This document shows, in pieces, positions 5,066 through 8,183 of a stretch of 8,183 nucleotides of DNA. The notes below the pieces were generated by a model. It had not been told where the DNA came from. It saw only the letters and a program-made list of their open reading frames with translations, and made no database searches. A program made the translations under genes and the position numbers. Source of the stretch: Woeseiaceae bacterium (GTDB lineage Bacteria; Pseudomonadota; Gammaproteobacteria; Steroidobacterales; Woeseiaceae). How positions within the stretch are numbered: position 1 is the stretch's first letter; the number at the start of each line of letters is the position of its first letter. Where the stretch lies: positions 1 to 8,183 of the forward strand of contig JALHUQ010000398.1 of NCBI GenBank assembly GCA_022866645.1, in the 5' to 3' direction.

Positions 5066-5758
5066 CTAGTCGATAGCCCGGAAAACCAGATCGAAAGCCT
5101 GCCTTTCCGAAAACTGATTGTTCAGCGCAACAACCGCGGCGTATTCTGTCCAGTGCGCGACTTCGATCGGACCGAGGTCGAACGGCACCAGTCCCATCGC
5201 TTTGACCAGCGCAGCAACTTTTTCTTTCGCCGCTTTGTTGTTGCCAACGATCGGAACGTACAGCGGTCCCGGCGAATTTTGCGGGTTGATCATCGATTGC
5301 CAGCCAATGGTATTGAAAGCCTTCACTACTAAGGCATCAGGGGCTGCCGCCTGAACGATTTCGCCGTTCGATGAGGCAACGCCGTAGGTGAACACCATCG
5401 GTTCTGTCATGACCAGGGGGTTGGTCACGTCGATAATCAGTTTTCCAGACAAGTCTCCGAGAATCTCAACCACTTCTTTGACCATCATGCCCGGTACGGC
5501 GAGCACCACGATTTCTGCACCGGCTGCGGCTTCCATTGGTGACGCGGTTGAGGCATTACCCTGTGTTTTTTTCGCGAGGTCGAGCGCCTTCAATCCCAAG
5601 GGGCTGCGCGAGCCATAAACGATCGTATGACCCTGCTGCGCGAATTCAGTGCCCAGCGCCATGCCGACATTCCCCGTGCCGATAATTGCAATCGTGTCGG
5701 CAAAGGTCGGAACAGTGACGAGGAGTGCAAGGACCAGGCACAAGTTGCGAATTGTCAT
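5066..5758 (-). CDS. F420/NADP-reductase-like Rossmann protein with a Sec signal peptide
   Basis: 230 residues. Residues 1-20 (MTIRNLCLVLALLVTVPTFA) are a typical Sec signal peptide, with cleavage before D21. Beta strand 1 begins at once (TIAIIGTGNVG) with GxGxxG at 27-32. YGSRSP (around 49-54) follows strand 2, a place that in relatives contacts the NADP phosphate; then VVLAVPG, IIDVTNP and KAFNTIGW blocks match the F420-dependent NADP reductase (NpdG) and related FNO-like family. Family members usually start at MKIAIIG with no leader and act in the cytoplasm. The start is ATG 5758, with AGGA eight bases upstream. A TTG at 5785 would overlap the preceding gene and bury the signal peptide. 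It lies four bases after the DUF885 stop and is probably co-transcribed. Substrate and true location are unknown; F420 use is unproven and unlikely in most gammaproteobacteria. Confidence 0.85.
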   Translation of the reverse strand: MTIRNLCLVLALLVTVPTFADTIAIIGTGNVGMALGTEFAQQGHTIVYGSRSPLGLKALDLAKKTQGNASTASPMEAAAGAEIVVLAVPGMMVKEVVEILGDLSGKLIIDVTNPLVMTEPMVFTYGVASSNGEIVQAAAPDALVVKAFNTIGWQSMINPQNSPGPLYVPIVGNNKAAKEKVAALVKAMGLVPFDLGPIEVAHWTEYAAVVALNNQFSERQAFDLVFRAID

Positions 5759-5762
5759 GACG

Positions 5763-7541
5763 TTATTCCTGTTTGGTTTTTTCAATCCAGGCGAGTACAG
5801 CCTTTTCCGTCATCGGAAGGGTCATGCTGCCATTCTCGAGTATGCGATCGTGAAAATCCCGAATGTCGAATTGCTCGCCGAGCTCTGCTTCTGCCAGATT
5901 GCGCAGGCGCCGGATCTCGAGCATGCCGAGCATGTAGGAGTTCGCCTGGCCTGGCCACGAGATGTAACGATTGATATCGTTTTCGATATCGACGGCAGCC
6001 CAACCCGTATTGTTCATCATGTAGTCGACCGACTGTTGTCGTGACCAGCCTTTGGTATGAATTCCGGAGTCGATAACGAGCCGAGCGGCGCGCGCGGCCT
6101 GATCGGACAACATGCCCATCAGGTCAAGCGGACCACTGTAGAGACCCAATTCCTGAGCGAGACGCTCGGAATACAAACCCCAGCCTTCGGCATAGCCGGA
6201 GTTGCCGAGGTAACGGGCCAGCGCATGAACCTTGTCGCCGAGCTCCAATGCTATGGCGCCCTGCAGATGGTGGCCGGGGTAGGTCTCATGGAAAAGCGTC
6301 GATTGTTGAGTTGCTCGCGAACGATGTTCAGGATCGCGGACAGCGATATAAAAAATTCCAGGGCGCGTTCCATCCTCGGACGATGAGTGGTACTCGCCAA
6401 CGCCGCTCTCGGCAAAAGCCGGATAGGGTTTGATCTCGACCGCGGCCCGCGGCAGCAACCCGAAAACTTCCGGCATCTTATCTCTTGCCCGATCGAGCGA
6501 GTCGATGGAGTACTGCAACACTTCATCCTCCGACTTGAACGTGAATTCGGGGTCGACGTTAATTCGCCGAACAAATTTTTCGACGGCTTCGCCTTCGTAA
6601 TTGGCGGCGAGAATCTCTTGCATCTCGCCGCGAATTTTCGACATTTGTGCGAGGCCCAATGCATGAATTTCATCGGCGCTCGGTTGAATGGTCGCGAATG
6701 CGCGTACCAGCGTCGGATAGCATTCCGCGCCGTTCGGGTTATAGCTCAATGCAATTTCTTCTCGCGCTTTCCCGAGGTACTCGCTTTCAATGAAATCGGC
6801 ATAGCGATTTATTGCCGGTACGATTTCCTCGTCGAAAATCGTCTGCACTTTGCCGTCGAAGACTTCATCCTCCGCCCGCGCGCCCATCGCGAGGAACGGC
6901 GAATTGTCGTCACGCAGCCCACGCACTTCCTCAGGCACAGCTTCTACGGTCAAGCGCGGAGCACTATAGCCCATCTCCAGGCCTTTCCTAAGATTCGCAA
7001 CTTCATTGTCGATAAATTGATCAACCTCACCCAGTCTCGCCAGAGCCTGTTCTTTCAAGTCATCGGATTCGAGAGGCTGGATATCGAATACAAACGGCAT
7101 GCCTCTGTACCACGCGGTTGTCGTGCTGGTTCCCCACAGCTCACTGCGGCAGATTCGGCTGGCCTGCGAGGCAGCCAACTGTTCGTGGAGAATTCCAAAA
7201 GTGCCCCAATCGCGACTGCCGACATCGGTCGGCTCACCGATCGCGTCGAGTTCGGCAAGCCAGGCGTCTTCCCGGCCATGCCAGTCCGCGAGCGCTTCAA
7301 GCGAGTTATCGTACAGCCGGTCATGACGCGCGCCCGCTATGGAGTAGCTGGTTGCCATTGACGGATAACGCAACAACATCGCGGCAAGAACCTCGTCAGC
7401 AATAGTTTCAATGCTGCGTTGTGCCGGCGCGGCAGCCTGTTCGTCGACGGCTGGCGTTTTTGACTCGCAGGCCGCAAAAAAGAATGCCGCGAATACCGCC
7501 AGCGCGATGTGGGTGAGTCGGATCGAGGCAGTACGTGCCAT
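5763..7541 (-). CDS. DUF885-family lipoprotein, probable metallohydrolase
   Basis: 592 residues, usual length for the family. Residues 1-25 form a lipoprotein signal: basic start, hydrophobic core, FFFAAC with C25 as the lipidated residue. The +2 residue is Glu, not Asp, so export to the outer membrane is likely. Helix-rich DUF885 domain follows, from about residue 45 to the end. HETYPGHH at 418-425 and EGWGLYSE at 452-459 are the family's conserved blocks and look like a gluzincin-type metal site (H418, H424/H425, E452), although the first motif has HExxxxH spacing, not HExxH. Family members are thought to be metallopeptidases, but few have been tested, so substrate is left open. GGAG seven bases before ATG 7541 supports the start. 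It lies 65 bases after the LytTR gene and four before the Rossmann-protein gene. Confidence 0.92.
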   Translation of the reverse strand: MARTASIRLTHIALAVFAAFFFAACESKTPAVDEQAAAPAQRSIETIADEVLAAMLLRYPSMATSYSIAGARHDRLYDNSLEALADWHGREDAWLAELDAIGEPTDVGSRDWGTFGILHEQLAASQASRICRSELWGTSTTTAWYRGMPFVFDIQPLESDDLKEQALARLGEVDQFIDNEVANLRKGLEMGYSAPRLTVEAVPEEVRGLRDDNSPFLAMGARAEDEVFDGKVQTIFDEEIVPAINRYADFIESEYLGKAREEIALSYNPNGAECYPTLVRAFATIQPSADEIHALGLAQMSKIRGEMQEILAANYEGEAVEKFVRRINVDPEFTFKSEDEVLQYSIDSLDRARDKMPEVFGLLPRAAVEIKPYPAFAESGVGEYHSSSEDGTRPGIFYIAVRDPEHRSRATQQSTLFHETYPGHHLQGAIALELGDKVHALARYLGNSGYAEGWGLYSERLAQELGLYSGPLDLMGMLSDQAARAARLVIDSGIHTKGWSRQQSVDYMMNNTGWAAVDIENDINRYISWPGQANSYMLGMLEIRRLRNLAEAELGEQFDIRDFHDRILENGSMTLPMTEKAVLAWIEKTKQE

Positions 7542-7601
7542 GTGTTTACTCCCGGTAAAAAAATAGATGGTGATTTTGACTAAGTTTGGTTCGCAATAGA
7601 A

Positions 7602-7661
7602 TCAGGTCAAACGCTCCCGCAGTTCCTGCCGAAAACGCCGGCTGACCGGTACAACAACATC
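7602..7661 (-). pseudogene. Out-of-frame remnant of the LytTR domain C-terminus
   Basis: In a frame shifted from the LytTR gene ending at 7607, these bases read DVVVPVSRRFRQELRERLT then TGA (7604-7602). That is the normal ending of a LytTR domain (a final beta strand with VPVSRR and a terminal helix), while the open frame here ends in unrelated LLYRSAGVFGRNCGSV. The remnant shows that the gene was once longer and lost its middle and its frame. Confidence 0.6.
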
Positions 7662-8183
7662 CGTTCGTCGATGCGTGTCATGGTCTCACGCAAGGGATAG
7701 ACGCGGCTACCGACGTGCAGGTTGACGTAGTTTCCGCAGGATTCAATCCAGTCAATCTCGTTGATGCGTACCAGGAATTCGCGGCCCAGTTTTTTGACGA
7801 GAAATCGATCTGACATGCCGCTTACTGTCACCTCATCCTTGGCTTCGGTCAGAAACCCGGCTTCGCCTTGCAACCGCCGAATCACGAATCGATACAGGTG
7901 GACGCGCGCCCAATACATCATGGTTACGTGCGCCAGGGAAAAAACGACACTGAGCCCCAGGTGAGTTGCCGCACTTCGAAACCACTTCGCCGCGCGAACA
8001 GGCCACCGATGATCGAACCACACGAGCAGCGGGATCGACAGCGCCATCGCGACGTGGCTGGTGGCCTCAAGTACGAATGGCTCACGTACATCGAAGCCGG
8101 CGGCCTGGCGGCCGCGCTCGATAAGCTCCGTACCCAGATTGGAAACAAAGCTGACCAGCACGATCAGCATGATGAGAGCAAAC
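7607..8183 (-). CDS. Membrane-anchored LytTR-family regulator, truncated by internal deletion; 5' end outside window
   Basis: The frame is open to the right edge. The ATG at 8170 is inside a hydrophobic helix whose upstream codons continue in frame (FALI before MLIVLVSFV), so the true start is probably further right. Three membrane segments are visible: around 8183-8125, 8085-8020 and 7965-7900 (SHVAMALSIPLLVWF, then LGLSVVFSLAHVTMMYW). A basic linker leads to the LytTR domain: DRFLVKKLGREFLVRINEIDWIESCGNYVNLHV and YPLRETMTRIDERM, which are strands 1-4 and the first helix. The expected central block with the R-x-H-R/K-S motif and later strands is missing and the frame then shifts, ending in an unrelated 16-residue tail. 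A fourth membrane helix usual before RRLQGEAGF may also be gone (less certain). DNA binding is probably lost. The next genes on the strand are the DUF885 lipoprotein and the Rossmann protein. Confidence 0.8.
   Translation of the reverse strand, partial: FALIMLIVLVSFVSNLGTELIERGRQAAGFDVREPFVLEATSHVAMALSIPLLVWFDHRWPVRAAKWFRSAATHLGLSVVFSLAHVTMMYWARVHLYRFVIRRLQGEAGFLTEAKDEVTVSGMSDRFLVKKLGREFLVRINEIDWIESCGNYVNLHVGSRVYPLRETMTRIDERMLLYRSAGVFGRNCGSV

Noticed and set aside
5759..5785. TTG start at 5785 for the Rossmann protein
   Set aside because: It overlaps the DUF885 gene, uses a rare start without a ribosome site, and puts ten residues ahead of a complete signal peptide that has its own AGGA.
6387..7361. 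Long plus-strand open frame of 324 codons opposite the DUF885 gene
   Set aside because: It is a shadow of the high-GC coding strand, with no ribosome site, no recognisable domain and a well-supported gene on the other strand.
7542..7606. Promoter for the DUF885 gene (TTGACC at 7610-7605 as -35)
   Set aside because: No acceptable -10 hexamer lies 16-18 bases downstream, so I could not support it.

Overview
The window looks like part of a gammaproteobacterial chromosome (an inference). The evidence is a Pseudomonas-type set of type IV pilus minor pilins in the order FimT/FimU, PilV, PilW, PilX, PilY1, a Fur-family regulator, and a DUF885 lipoprotein, all at moderately high GC. Exact taxonomy cannot be read from the sequence alone.

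Left part (1-4341, all minus strand): a minor-pilin and pilus-tip operon read right to left. It holds two tandem GspH/FimT pseudopilins, pilV, pilW, pilX, a small exported protein with a CxxC motif that I do not recognise, and the first 264 codons of pilY1, which runs off the left edge. Spacing is tight: pilV and pilW share ATGA, and several Shine-Dalgarno sequences overlap the preceding stop codon. The 99-base gap between the two FimT genes is the main regulatory feature. It carries two direct repeats 21 bp apart that fit the LytTR/AlgR-type binding pattern, upstream of a plausible promoter. The downstream FimT copy may therefore be the fimU-equivalent head of an AlgR-like-controlled operon. 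The upstream copy carries a GRPR tail motif of the kind linked to DNA-binding FimT.

Middle (4342-5065): a plus-strand Fur-family regulator, divergent from the pilin genes, has an HHH motif and only one cysteine. It is followed by a tRNA-Thr(CGT) with its own promoter and a strong hairpin between convergent transcripts.

Right part (5066-8183, minus strand): a membrane-anchored LytTR-family regulator, open at the right edge, has lost the centre of its DNA-binding domain through a frameshifting deletion. Next comes a DUF885 lipoprotein with an HETYPGHH motif. Last is an F420/NADP-reductase-like Rossmann protein that unexpectedly starts with a Sec signal peptide. The last two genes are 4 bases apart and probably co-transcribed.

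There is no mobile element, CRISPR array or rRNA. The most interesting points are the LytTR-type operator, the GRxR split between the two FimT copies, the uncharacterised CxxC protein, the exported Rossmann protein, and the damaged LytTR gene.
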